Assembly (NCBI RefSeq): GCF_000799075.1 | Contig: NZ_JTLI01000008.1 | Location: 1-64,000 of the forward strand | Reading direction: 5' to 3' | Length of the DNA: 64,000 bases | Origin: Cetobacterium sp. ZOR0034 | GTDB taxonomy: Bacteria; Fusobacteriota; Fusobacteriia; Fusobacteriales; Fusobacteriaceae | Shown: in pieces, positions 18,133 through 27,383 of the stretch | Numbering within the stretch: the first letter of the stretch is position 1 | Layout: the number at the start of each line of letters is the position of its first letter | The notes under the pieces: model-generated | Told to the model about the DNA's origin: nothing | Database searches by the model: none | What the model saw: the letters and a program-made list of their open reading frames with translations, nothing else | Translations under genes and position numbers: made by a program

Positions 18133-19524
18133 TTGACTCTTTTAGGATTTAGATTAGAAAATGAATTAAAAGACGAGTTAGAAAGTAATTTTGAAAATGA
18201 ATTGAGGTTTGCAGAAAATATAAGCTCTTTTATGGAATTATTAAAAGAGAGAAAATATGAAGCAGTTGTGATAGATGAAACAAACTTACAACAAGATGCT
18301 TTAGTAAACCTTGTAAAGAAAATTACGGAAACACATAAAAGATCAGTAATTATAATAATGGGAGAAACATCTAATTTAAAATTAGTTGCGGGAGTTATAA
18401 AAGCTGGAGCATATGACTATATTTTAAAACCAATTAGTCCGAAAGATGTTAATAAAATCTTAGAAAAAGCAGTTAAAGATCATAAACTTTTAGCTGAAAG
18501 AGTGGATAGAAACAAGAATACTGGTGATAAACTGATAGGACAAACGAAAGAGATTGTTGAAGTTTACAAAATGATTGGTAGAGTTTCTAATAGTAGAATA
18601 CCTGTTCTTGTTGTGGGAGAGAAAGGAACAGGAAAAAGTAGTGTGGCAACTGCAATTCATCAATTTAGTGATTGGAGTTCAAAACCATTTTTAACAGTTA
18701 ACTGTACTTCTTTCCAAAATAACTTATTGGAGAGAAAACTATTTGGATATGAGAAAGGTGCCTTTGAGGGGGCAGCTTTCTTACAAGTAGGAGATTTAGA
18801 GAAAGCCAATGGCGGAACGTTACATTTAGGAAATATTGAATCATTAAGTTTAGATATGCAATCTAAAATTTTATATCTTTTACAAGAGGGTGAGTTCTTC
18901 AGAATGGGAGGATCAGAACCGATAGAGATGGATATAAGAATTGTTGCAACAACAAGTGAGAATTTAGAGGAATTAATAAATAAGAAAATGTTTATTGATG
19001 AGCTATATAATAAGTTAAAAATATTAGAAATTAACATTCCTCCTTTAAGAGATAGAAAAGATGATATTCCATTTATTATCGATCATTATCTAGCTAGCTG
19101 CAACGGGGAGCTACATAAATCAGTTAAGGGTGTTAGTAAACCTGCGATGAAGAAGATAATGAGATATGACTGGCCAGGGAATGTAAATGAATTAAAAAAT
19201 GCGATAAAATCAGCAGTTGCTCTTTGCAGAGGAAGTTCTATATTAATAGAGGAGTTACCAGGAAATGTAACGGGAAATAAAATCTCTAAAAGAAAAGGAG
19301 ATAACCAAAGTTGGGTATTGACAGATTGGATAGAGGGAGAACTTTTAGGATTAAAAAACAATAAACAGAATAACTATTATGGGATAATCATATCAAAAGT
19401 AGAAAAAGAGTTAATACGTCAAGTTTTAGAGATTACAAGTGGTAAAAAAGTTGAAACTGCTGAATTACTTGGAATAACGAGAAATACATTAAGAACTAAG
19501 ATGAATAACTATGGCTTAGAGTAA
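18133..19524 (+). CDS. NtrC-family regulator with altered GAFTGA loop
   Basis: A 463-residue protein with receiver-like domain (1-120, candidate aspartate in VVIDET, lysine in ILKPI), AAA+ domain (about 135-365) and a Fis-type HTH (about 420-463). Walker A is GEKGTGKSS. The sigma54-contacting loop reads GAFEGA instead of GAFTGA. The LHLGN and PPLRDRKDD motifs are otherwise typical. The T-to-E change suggests it does not activate sigma54 polymerase in the usual way. Start is TTG 18133. It sits between tonB and dnaX. Confidence 0.85.
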   Translation: MTLLGFRLENELKDELESNFENELRFAENISSFMELLKERKYEAVVIDETNLQQDALVNLVKKITETHKRSVIIIMGETSNLKLVAGVIKAGAYDYILKPISPKDVNKILEKAVKDHKLLAERVDRNKNTGDKLIGQTKEIVEVYKMIGRVSNSRIPVLVVGEKGTGKSSVATAIHQFSDWSSKPFLTVNCTSFQNNLLERKLFGYEKGAFEGAAFLQVGDLEKANGGTLHLGNIESLSLDMQSKILYLLQEGEFFRMGGSEPIEMDIRIVATTSENLEELINKKMFIDELYNKLKILEINIPPLRDRKDDIPFIIDHYLASCNGELHKSVKGVSKPAMKKIMRYDWPGNVNELKNAIKSAVALCRGSSILIEELPGNVTGNKISKRKGDNQSWVLTDWIEGELLGLKNNKQNNYYGIIISKVEKELIRQVLEITSGKKVETAELLGITRNTLRTKMNNYGLE

Positions 19525-19546
19525 AATCTAAGCCTTAGGAGGAAAA

Positions 19547-21007
19547 ATGCACGTAACATTATATAGAAAATATAGACCTAAAGGTTTTGAAGAGATAGCT
19601 GGAGAACATGAAATTGTTCAAACTCTAAAAAACTCTTTAAAATCAAACAGATTAGCACACGCTTATTTATTTACAGGACCTCGTGGTGTTGGAAAAACAT
19701 CTATAGCTAGATTGATGGCAAAGGGTTTGAATTGTTTGACGAATGGAATAACGGATACACCTTGTAATATCTGTGAAAATTGTAAGGAGATTTCATCAGG
19801 AAACTTTTTAGATTTAATAGAGATTGATGCAGCATCAAATAGAGGAATAGATGAAATAAGACAGCTAAAAGAAAAAATAAACTATAGTCCTACAAAAGGT
19901 AGGAAGAAAGTTTATATAATAGATGAAGTTCATATGCTAACAAAAGAAGCATTCAACGCCCTATTAAAAACTTTAGAAGAACCGCCAGAACATGTCCTAT
20001 TTATTTTAGCAACTACAGAACCCGATAAAATATTGCCAACAATTATTTCTAGATGTCAAAGATATGACTTTAAAAGTGTAAATTATAAAGATATGAGAGA
20101 AAAACTTTTATATATTGTCAATAGTGAAGGCTATGTAATAGATGAAGCAAGCTTAGTAGCTATATATGAAGCTTCTGGTGGAAGTATGAGAGATTCAATC
20201 TCAATATTAGAGAGATTGATGATAAATACAGAAGACAAAACTATTGAAATTGAAAAGACGGAAGATGTTTTAGGAATAACACCTATAAAAATAATAGATC
20301 AATTTATTTCAGTTATAGAAAAATCAAATTATTCTGAGGGGATTGAGCTATTAGAAGATATTTGGAAGAACTCTATTGATATAGAATTATTTTTTAAAGA
20401 TTTAGCAAAAAGATCAAAAGATAGAATGATAAAAGGTGACTTAGATATTCAAAAAGGATTAGAAATAATAGATACAATATACGATATACTATCTAAATTC
20501 CGTCATGAAGAGGATAAAAGGCTTGTAGGGTATGTAATTCTGAATAGACTTACAGAGAAGAAAGAAAAAGAGATTATAGTAGAGAAAATAATCGAAAAAG
20601 TTCAAGAACCAGTAGAGATATTTGAAAATTCTTTAACAGATAAAATTGAAGAGTCACAAACTATTACAAAATTGTCATATGAAGAGGTAAAAGGTTCGTG
20701 GAATAAAATAGTTGATGAAGCGAAAAAAACTAAAATAACATTTGGAGCATTTTTAGTTAAAGCATATTTTAAAGATTTTACAAACAACACTTTAATTGTA
20801 GGTTTTTCAAATGATCAAAGTTTTGCTAAAAATATGATGGAATCAGAACCTTATAGATCATTATTCTTAGATGTAGTTAGAAAAGTTTTAAAAACAAAAA
20901 TTATGATAAAATATGAATTACAAGAGGTTAATAGAAGTAAAGAGAAAGTAGAGGGAGAGGATTTCTCTAAAAAAATAATAGATTTTTTTGGAGGAGAAAT
21001 AATATAG
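19547..21007 (+). CDS. dnaX: DNA polymerase III subunit gamma/tau
   Basis: A 486-residue clamp-loader ATPase. YRKYRPKGFEEIAG at the N-terminus, Walker A GPRGVGKTS near 45, four zinc cysteines between residues 63 and 80, DEVHMLT near 124 and the sensor SRCQRYDFK near 168 are all canonical. The C-terminal tau part is short. AGGAGG site before ATG. It ends the DUF116-tonB cluster. Confidence 0.95.
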   Translation: MHVTLYRKYRPKGFEEIAGEHEIVQTLKNSLKSNRLAHAYLFTGPRGVGKTSIARLMAKGLNCLTNGITDTPCNICENCKEISSGNFLDLIEIDAASNRGIDEIRQLKEKINYSPTKGRKKVYIIDEVHMLTKEAFNALLKTLEEPPEHVLFILATTEPDKILPTIISRCQRYDFKSVNYKDMREKLLYIVNSEGYVIDEASLVAIYEASGGSMRDSISILERLMINTEDKTIEIEKTEDVLGITPIKIIDQFISVIEKSNYSEGIELLEDIWKNSIDIELFFKDLAKRSKDRMIKGDLDIQKGLEIIDTIYDILSKFRHEEDKRLVGYVILNRLTEKKEKEIIVEKIIEKVQEPVEIFENSLTDKIEESQTITKLSYEEVKGSWNKIVDEAKKTKITFGAFLVKAYFKDFTNNTLIVGFSNDQSFAKNMMESEPYRSLFLDVVRKVLKTKIMIKYELQEVNRSKEKVEGEDFSKKIIDFFGGEII

Positions 21008-21008
21008 C

Positions 21009-21037
21009 TTAACAAAACTCTACCTTTATGGTATAAT
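21009..21037 (+). promoter_or_regulatory. Predicted promoter before membrane protein-rplI-dnaB
   Basis: TTAACA, 17 bases, TATAAT. The predicted start leaves a leader of only about 20 bases ahead of the AGGAGG site of the next gene. Confidence 0.65.
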
Positions 21038-21063
21038 TATCCTGAATGTATTTAGGAGGAACA

Positions 21064-21867
21064 ATGTTTTTGATAACAGGAGTAATAATAGCAGCCTTAT
21101 TTTTAGTTTCAACACTGATGCCTTTTCTAAGTTGGGTATTACCTTTTTACAAAATAAAAAAATTAGAAAATGCAGATATGAAAACAAAAATTATAGCAAA
21201 CATTATAGCTTTAGCTGCTATAGCTTGGGTAGATGTAAACTATCTTATTACTTATATAGGAGTTTTTTGTCTAATAGAATTATTGTATTATTTATTTAAA
21301 AAATATGGTGAAAAATTAGGTGAGTTTGATAAAATTTTTATTACGAGTTTGATAGTGGGTTCTTTAGTTTGTGCATATATATATTTTAATAGAGTCGGAT
21401 TTAATATAGGGTTTGAAAATCTAAAAAATATGTATGTACAAAAGACAACGTTTACTCAATATGAAGTTGATATGGCTTTTAAATTTATGAAAGAGAATTT
21501 TATATATTTAATTTTTGCATATATGGGAATGACAGTATTTTTAACAAATTATTTTTTAAATAAAGAAAATTTTATGAATTGGGAAGCATCATATATGTGG
21601 CTAATACCGTATGTAGTATTGTTCTTTATAAAAGAATACACTCAATTTAAAGGAATAGTTATAGAAAATACAGTAGAAGTTTTAAAGATTATTTATATAA
21701 TGTATTTTATAAAAATAGTTGCGGGAACATTGAATGAAAAAGTAAAAAAACAATCTTTATGTTTCACAGTAGGAGTTTTCTTAGCGATAATCTCTCCGGA
21801 ATTTGCATTTATTTTTGGTGGATTAGCAAGTGGAATAAAAATAAAAATAGTAAAAACAAGAAGATAA
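21064..21867 (+). CDS. Polytopic membrane protein upstream of rplI
   Basis: A 267-residue protein with about seven or eight hydrophobic segments and no recognisable catalytic motif. In Firmicutes a DUF2232/YybS-type membrane protein holds the same place before rplI and dnaB, so it may be a distant relative; sequence evidence for that is weak. ATG 21064 is chosen over the in-frame ATG 21046 because AGGAGGA lies between them. It is 16 bases from rplI. Confidence 0.7.
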   Translation: MFLITGVIIAALFLVSTLMPFLSWVLPFYKIKKLENADMKTKIIANIIALAAIAWVDVNYLITYIGVFCLIELLYYLFKKYGEKLGEFDKIFITSLIVGSLVCAYIYFNRVGFNIGFENLKNMYVQKTTFTQYEVDMAFKFMKENFIYLIFAYMGMTVFLTNYFLNKENFMNWEASYMWLIPYVVLFFIKEYTQFKGIVIENTVEVLKIIYIMYFIKIVAGTLNEKVKKQSLCFTVGVFLAIISPEFAFIFGGLASGIKIKIVKTRR

Positions 21868-21883
21868 TTTAGGAGGAATTTTT

Positions 21884-22330
21884 ATGTCAAAGATACAAGT
21901 AATTTTAACAGCAGATGTGGCAGGACAAGGAAGAAAAGGAGAAATTGTAAGTGTTTCTGAAGGTTATGCAAAAAACTTCCTATTAAAAAATAATAAAGGT
22001 ATAGTAGCAACTCCAGAAGAGTTAAAAAAGATAGAGAATAAAAAATTAAAAGATGCGAAAAAAGCAGAAGAAGAAAAGAAAAAATCAATAGAGATAAAAG
22101 CTCTATTAGAAAGCAAGAAACTAGCAGTAACTGCAAAAATTGGAGATAACGGAAAGCTATTTGGTGCAATAACTAATAAAGAGATTTCAGCAGAACTAAA
22201 AAAAGAGTTTGGATTAGATATTGATAGAAAAAAAATAGAGTGCACTATTAAAAGCTTAGGAGAACACAAAGTAGTTGTAAAATTACATACAGATGTAAAG
22301 GCTGAGGTTTTAGTGGTAATAAAAGGATAG
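21884..22330 (+). CDS. rplI: Large ribosomal subunit protein bL9
   Basis: A 148-residue ribosomal protein. The N-terminal RNA-binding domain (VILTADVAGQGRKGEIVSVS, then GYAKNFLLKNNKG) is followed by the long connecting helix (45-75, K/E rich) and the C-terminal domain with GKLFGAITNKEI. Length is the family norm. dnaB follows after 6 bases, a common neighbour. Confidence 0.97.
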   Translation: MSKIQVILTADVAGQGRKGEIVSVSEGYAKNFLLKNNKGIVATPEELKKIENKKLKDAKKAEEEKKKSIEIKALLESKKLAVTAKIGDNGKLFGAITNKEISAELKKEFGLDIDRKKIECTIKSLGEHKVVVKLHTDVKAEVLVVIKG

Positions 22331-22336
22331 TGAAAT

Positions 22337-23677
22337 ATGGAAGATATAGAAAAACTTAGAAAAATTCCAAGTAGTTTAGAAGCTGAAAGATCTGTTTTAG
22401 GAGGAATATTTTTAAAACCAGATATATTTAGTGAAGTAATAGAGGTAATTCATTCAGCAGATTTTTATAAAATGGCTCATAAAATAATTTTTGAAGTGAT
22501 GCAAGAGGTTTATAATTCTGGAGAATCAATCGATCCAATTATAGTAATGGATAGATTAAAAAGAAAAGATAAGTTTGATGATATTGGTGGAGAGGCTATA
22601 TTCTATGAGATAATAGAAGAAGTCCCAACGGCTGCAAATATTTTAACTTATGCAAAGATTATAAAAGAGAAAGCTACTTTAAGAAAACTTGGAGATATAG
22701 GAACTAAGATAGTAGAGATGACTTATGAAGGTTACGAAGATGTGGATACTATTTTAGATAAAGCTGAGGGAATGATATTTAAAGTTGCCGAAAGCAAAGA
22801 ATCAAAAGATATAATAAGCTTAAAAGAAGTGGTAACTAATGAGTTTGAAAGATTAGAACAACTTCTTCAAAATAAAGGTGTAACAACAGGAATATCAAGT
22901 GGATTTAAACATTTTGATGAAATGACTAGTGGATTCCATCCATCAGACTTAGTAATTCTTGCAGCAAGACCATCAATGGGTAAGACAGCCTTTGCACTTA
23001 ACTTAGCTTTAAATGCAGCAATGAAGGCTGGTAAAGGCGTTTTAGTATTCAGTCTAGAGATGTCTAGCTCACAATTATTACAAAGACTTCTAGCAATAGA
23101 AGCTGGAATAGGATTACAAAAAATAAGAAATGGTTTCTTAGGTGAAGATGATTGGGGAAAATTAGGAATAGCTAGTGGAAAATTAGCGAATGCTGAAATC
23201 AATATAGCAGATGTTCCGAATGTAAATGTTTTAGAGATTAGATCGATTGCTAGAAGATTAAAAGCTGCAGGAAGATTAGATATGATCTTAATAGATTATC
23301 TACAACTTATAAAAGGAACAAGTGGAAAATCAGATAATAGACAGCAAGAGATTTCAGATATTTCGAGATCTCTAAAAGGTATAGCAAGAGAATTAGATAT
23401 CCCAATAGTAGCTTTATCACAGCTATCTCGTGCTCCAGAACAAAGAGCTGATAGAAGACCAATGCTATCGGATTTAAGAGAATCAGGAGCAATTGAGCAA
23501 GATGCGGATATGGTTGTATTTTTATATAGAGATGATTACTATAATGATGAATCAGAGCAAAGAGGTATAACTGAAGTTATTATAGGGAAGCAAAGAAATG
23601 GACCGGTTGGTACTGTGAACTTGAAGTTCTTCCATGAAATTACAAAGTTTGGAGATTACACAACTAAGGTTGAATAG
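22337..23677 (+). CDS. dnaB: Replicative DNA helicase DnaB
   Basis: A 446-residue hexameric helicase. The N-terminal domain starts IPSSLEAERSVLGG. The RecA-like domain has Walker A ARPSMGKTAFALN near 210, Walker B ILIDYLQLI near 322, and ALSQLSRAPEQRADRRPMLSDLRESG split over 355-380. Full-length, no intein. The prophage in this window has no helicase of its own in view, so this could be its host partner. Confidence 0.97.
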   Translation: MEDIEKLRKIPSSLEAERSVLGGIFLKPDIFSEVIEVIHSADFYKMAHKIIFEVMQEVYNSGESIDPIIVMDRLKRKDKFDDIGGEAIFYEIIEEVPTAANILTYAKIIKEKATLRKLGDIGTKIVEMTYEGYEDVDTILDKAEGMIFKVAESKESKDIISLKEVVTNEFERLEQLLQNKGVTTGISSGFKHFDEMTSGFHPSDLVILAARPSMGKTAFALNLALNAAMKAGKGVLVFSLEMSSSQLLQRLLAIEAGIGLQKIRNGFLGEDDWGKLGIASGKLANAEINIADVPNVNVLEIRSIARRLKAAGRLDMILIDYLQLIKGTSGKSDNRQQEISDISRSLKGIARELDIPIVALSQLSRAPEQRADRRPMLSDLRESGAIEQDADMVVFLYRDDYYNDESEQRGITEVIIGKQRNGPVGTVNLKFFHEITKFGDYTTKVE

Positions 23678-23696
23678 AGAAAGGTGAGAGAAAAGA

Positions 23697-24914
23697 ATGA
23701 AAAGAGCAGAATTATTAGCTCCAGCAGGAAATATGGAAAAGTTAAAAATGGCTTTCCACTATGGAGCAGATGCAGTATTCTTAGGTGGAAAGATGTTTAA
23801 CTTAAGAGCTGGAAGTCATAACTTTAATGACGAGGAGTTAAAAGAGGCAGTAGATTATGCACACTCTATGGAGAAAAGGGTGTATGTGGCATTAAATATA
23901 ATACCTCATAACGATGAACTAGATTTATTACCAGATTATGTAATGTATCTAGAGAAAATTGGAGTAGATGGAGTTATAGTTGCAGACTTAGGAGTATTCC
24001 AAGTTGTAAAAGAACATACAAACTTAAACATAAGTGTAAGTACTCAAGCAAGTAATACAAACTGGCGTTCAGTAAAAATGTGGAAAGATTTAGGAGCTAA
24101 AAGAGTAGTTTTAGCAAGAGAGATTTCATTAGATAATATAGCTGAAATTAGAGCTAAAGTACCTGATATTGAGCTAGAAGTATTTGTGCATGGAGCTATG
24201 TGTATGTCTATTTCAGGAAGATGTCTATTAAGTAACTATATGACTGGTAGAGATGCTAATAGAGGAGATTGTGCTCAATCATGCAGATGGAAGTATAACT
24301 TAGTTGAAGAAACTAGACCGAATGAATATATGCCTGTTTATGAAGATGAGAGAGGAACTTATATATTCAACTCGAAAGATTTATGTACAATAGAAATAAT
24401 AGATAAGATTCTAGATTTAGGTGTGGATTCACTTAAAATAGAGGGAAGAATGAAGGGTATTTATTATGTTTCAAATGCTGTAAAAGTATATAAAGACGCA
24501 TTAAATAAATACTATTCTGGAGAGTATGAATACGATCCGACTTGGATGGAAGAGATTCAATCAACTTCAAATAGATCATATACTCAAGGATTCTACCATG
24601 GGCAACCAGGAGAAGAAGCTAATAACTACAACGACAGAAATTCATATAGTCAAACTCATCAATTAGTTGCAAAAATTGAGGAGAAGATTGGAGATAATGA
24701 ATACGTATTAGGTATTAGAAATAGAGTTTTAGAAGGTGAGTCTTTAGAGGTTATAACAACTTCAGGAAAACCAAGAGTTATAACTATGCCAAAAATGACA
24801 TTAATAACTAAATCTGGAGAAGAGGAAGTAGCAGCAGCTAATCCAAATTCAGTTGTAAGAGTAACTTTAGATGGTGGATTTGAAGCCATGGATATGATTA
24901 GAAGAGTTAAATAA
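23697..24914 (+). CDS. U32 family peptidase-like protein, probable tRNA hydroxylation enzyme
   Basis: A 405-residue U32-family protein. ELLAPAGNMEKLKMAFHYGADAVFLGG opens it, split by no gaps, and the family cysteines appear around residue 170 (GAMCMSISGRCLLS) and 190 (GDCAQSCRW). The length and short C-terminus match YegQ/TrhP, which hydroxylates U34 of some tRNAs, better than the longer RlhA. The original peptidase label is doubtful for this subgroup. It lies 20 bases after dnaB and ends at a bidirectional terminator. Confidence 0.85.
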   Translation: MKRAELLAPAGNMEKLKMAFHYGADAVFLGGKMFNLRAGSHNFNDEELKEAVDYAHSMEKRVYVALNIIPHNDELDLLPDYVMYLEKIGVDGVIVADLGVFQVVKEHTNLNISVSTQASNTNWRSVKMWKDLGAKRVVLAREISLDNIAEIRAKVPDIELEVFVHGAMCMSISGRCLLSNYMTGRDANRGDCAQSCRWKYNLVEETRPNEYMPVYEDERGTYIFNSKDLCTIEIIDKILDLGVDSLKIEGRMKGIYYVSNAVKVYKDALNKYYSGEYEYDPTWMEEIQSTSNRSYTQGFYHGQPGEEANNYNDRNSYSQTHQLVAKIEEKIGDNEYVLGIRNRVLEGESLEVITTSGKPRVITMPKMTLITKSGEEEVAAANPNSVVRVTLDGGFEAMDMIRRVK

Positions 24915-24941
24915 AAAAGAGGCATTGCCTCTTTTTTATTT
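24913..24941. terminator. Bidirectional terminator between convergent genes
   Basis: AAAAGAGGC/GCCTCTTTT hairpin with an A run on one side and a T run on the other. It serves the U32 gene (plus) and the cyclophilin gene (minus). Confidence 0.88.
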
Positions 24942-25726
24942 TAATTATTTTTAGTTTCTTTTATCTTCTTTTCAGTTGCTCTAATAAATCTAGGTATAAG
25001 CCATTCTTTCTCTTCTTCAGTTTTAGTATCTTTTTTAGCATAGATTACTTTTAATTCATCATAATAAGCTTGAACATCTCCACTGAATTCAGATCTATCT
25101 TTTATTGGATATTTTTTTAAGTTTGGAAACTCTTTATCTAAAATAGCATTCCATTCTTCAACTTGTGATTTATGTAGTGATAAGAACAAGTCAATATCTC
25201 CTGAGAATCTAATCTCTTTAATAACATCTCCAACTTCAAGCTTTTTAATGTTGTTAAAGTCTTTTTCATCAATAAACTCTCCAAATATAGTGTGTTTATT
25301 GTTTAACCAGTCAGCAGGATAAAGAGTGAAGAAGAACTGAGAACCTCCAGTTTCAGGACCAGTATTAGCCATAGCTAACATTCCAGGTTGGTAGAAGTCT
25401 AACCATTTAGAAAATTCATCAGGAATAGAGTAACCAGGACCTCCATCTCCTCTACCAGTAGGGTCTCCACCTTGAACTACAAAGTTTTCAACGGCTCTAT
25501 GTATTTTTGTATTGTCATAGAATCCTCTTTTAGCAAGATTTATAAAATTAGCTACAGTTATTGGTGAAGCTTCAGGATATAAATAGAAACTAATATCTCC
25601 TTGAGTTGTAACAAATGTAGCTCTAATATTGTTATATTTTACCGCTTGAGTCTTACTAGTAGATGAACAAGCTGTTACAACAACTAATAACATCACTAGA
25701 GATAGTAATTTAATGATTTTTTTCAT
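24941..25726 (-). CDS. Cyclophilin-type peptidyl-prolyl isomerase lipoprotein
   Basis: A 261-residue lipoprotein with signal peptide and lipobox (VVTACSS, cysteine 20). The cyclophilin domain (about 35-160) has ITVANFINLAKRGFYD, FHRAV-like IHRAVENFVVQGGDPTGRG, the GSQFFF core and LNNKHTIFGE. A charged C-terminal extension of some 90 residues is not part of the fold. It likely folds envelope proteins on the periplasmic side. It has its own promoter and a GGAGGGT site. Confidence 0.9.
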   Translation of the reverse strand: MKKIIKLLSLVMLLVVVTACSSTSKTQAVKYNNIRATFVTTQGDISFYLYPEASPITVANFINLAKRGFYDNTKIHRAVENFVVQGGDPTGRGDGGPGYSIPDEFSKWLDFYQPGMLAMANTGPETGGSQFFFTLYPADWLNNKHTIFGEFIDEKDFNNIKKLEVGDVIKEIRFSGDIDLFLSLHKSQVEEWNAILDKEFPNLKKYPIKDRSEFSGDVQAYYDELKVIYAKKDTKTEEEKEWLIPRFIRATEKKIKETKNN

Positions 25727-25753
25727 ATGTACCCTCCTGTATTTACTGCTAGT

Positions 25754-25782
25754 ATTATACTATATAAGAACCTATTTTACAA
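25754..25782 (-). promoter_or_regulatory. Predicted promoter of the cyclophilin gene
   Basis: On the minus strand TTGTAA, 17 bases, TATAAT. The -35 hexamer lies within the last codons of the upstream potC gene. Confidence 0.65.
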
Positions 25783-26545
25783 AGTACTTTTGTAAACTTT
25801 TTGTTGAAAGAGTAAGTGCTATAGATAAAACAATAAGTAAAACTGATAATGCGTTGACAACTGGCGAAACCCCTAATCTAATCATTGAGTAAATTCTTAA
25901 AGGTAGAGTAGAAGAACCTGGTCCAGCAACGAAGAATGTAGTAACGAAATCATCTAGTGATAAAGTTAATGACATTAAAAATCCTGAAACAATAGCAGGT
26001 GTAAGCATTGGAAGAATTACTTTTTTTAATGTTTGCATCTCATTTGCGCCTAAATCATAAGCAGCTTCAACAATAGAGTAATCAAATTCTCCAAGTCTTG
26101 ATAAAACTATAAACAAAACAAATGGAATATTAAATGTTGTATGAGCTATGAAAATACTTGTTAATCCTAATTGTAGTTTAACTGTTGCAAACATAATCAG
26201 AAGTGAAACCCCTAAGATAATATCTGGAATAACTAAAGGAAGGAATGTTATAACTTTTAAATAGTTTTTATGTTTAAAGTTATACCAGTGTAATCCAATA
26301 GCCCCAAGAGTTCCAATTAATGTAGAAGTAGTGCTCGAAATAATTCCAATGAATAAACTATATTTAAATGCTTTCCAAATGTTATCAGAATAAAGGAATA
26401 ACTCTTCGTACCATTTTAAAGAAAATCCTTGCCAAGTACTTGATCTTCCCTCATTGAAAGAGTAGATTACAAGAATTAACAGAGGCAAATAAAAGAATAT
26501 CATAGATAAAATGAAGAAAAATAGTGATGTTCTTCTCTTATTCAT
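25772..26545 (-). CDS. potC: Spermidine/putrescine ABC transporter permease PotC
   Basis: A 257-residue permease with six hydrophobic segments. The EAAYDLGANEMQTLKKVILP stretch near residue 160 is the EAA loop that docks on the ATPase. The start is ATG 26545 because AAGGAGG precedes it; this gives an 8-base overlap with potB. Pairs with PotB in a polyamine importer. Confidence 0.88.
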   Translation of the reverse strand: MNKRRTSLFFFILSMIFFYLPLLILVIYSFNEGRSSTWQGFSLKWYEELFLYSDNIWKAFKYSLFIGIISSTTSTLIGTLGAIGLHWYNFKHKNYLKVITFLPLVIPDIILGVSLLIMFATVKLQLGLTSIFIAHTTFNIPFVLFIVLSRLGEFDYSIVEAAYDLGANEMQTLKKVILPMLTPAIVSGFLMSLTLSLDDFVTTFFVAGPGSSTLPLRIYSMIRLGVSPVVNALSVLLIVLSIALTLSTKSLQKYFVK

Positions 26546-27383
26546 CGTCAACCTCCTTAGACTTTTTTTCAACTCTCATAAAAATTAAGAGAGCGATTGA
26601 TGTAATTAAAATAAGCATAGCCGAAATAGCTGAAGCTAAAGGCCAGTTTCTAGTCACAGTAAGATGTTGAGCGATAACAGTACCAAGCATAGTTGCCTTT
26701 GTACCTCCTACTAGTTTTGGAATAGCGTAAGATCCCATAGATGGAATAAATGTAAATAAGACTGCTGTAATAATACCAGATTTTATATTTGGTAAAAATA
26801 CCTTTCTAAAAGCTTGAGCATTAGTTGCTCCCAAATCTCTAGCTGCTTCAACTAAAGCGAAATCAAATTTCTCAATAATAGCATATAGTGGTAATATTGC
26901 AAACGGTAAACTAGTATATACCGTGATTAAAATTACAGAGCTTGTATTATAAAGAAGCTTTAAAGGAGCGTCAATGATTCCTAATTTCATTAAAAAAGTA
27001 TTTAAAAAACCATTAGAACCTAAAATAGATATCCAAGCATAGATTCTTATTAAAAAGTTAGTCCAAAACGGAATAATAACAAGAATAAGAAGTTCTTGTT
27101 TGAATTTTGACCTAGCTATAAAATAAGCCGTTGGAATAGCTAAAGTAACAGTTAAAATAGTTACAATAGCTGAGATATAAGTAGTTCTAAGAAGTATTTT
27201 TAGAAATACAGGTTCAAAAAATACATTGAAGTTCTTTAAGGTAAAGATCATTTGAACTCCACCATAAGTACCTTTAGTTAAAAAAGCATAGCTTAAAACG
27301 ATTAGCATAGGAATAACAAAAAATACAGACATCCATAAAGTTAGTGGAATACTATATAAACTTCCAGAAGAGATTTTTTTCAA
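26538..27383 (-). CDS. potB: Spermidine/putrescine ABC transporter permease PotB
   Basis: A 281-residue inner-membrane permease with six predicted helices and the EAA loop EAARDLGATNAQAFRKVFLP near residue 185. GSYAIPKLVGG is typical of PotB-type permeases. Start is TTG 27383 directly after the potA stop. No substrate-binding potD gene is next to the operon. Confidence 0.88.
   Translation of the reverse strand: MKKISSGSLYSIPLTLWMSVFFVIPMLIVLSYAFLTKGTYGGVQMIFTLKNFNVFFEPVFLKILLRTTYISAIVTILTVTLAIPTAYFIARSKFKQELLILVIIPFWTNFLIRIYAWISILGSNGFLNTFLMKLGIIDAPLKLLYNTSSVILITVYTSLPFAILPLYAIIEKFDFALVEAARDLGATNAQAFRKVFLPNIKSGIITAVLFTFIPSMGSYAIPKLVGGTKATMLGTVIAQHLTVTRNWPLASAISAMLILITSIALLIFMRVEKKSKEVDDE

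Noticed and set aside
20700-20760. A-rich run in dnaX as a programmed frameshift site
   Set aside because: The run of A has no clear downstream stem or Shine-Dalgarno stimulator in the right place, and the gene is already short enough to need no gamma product.
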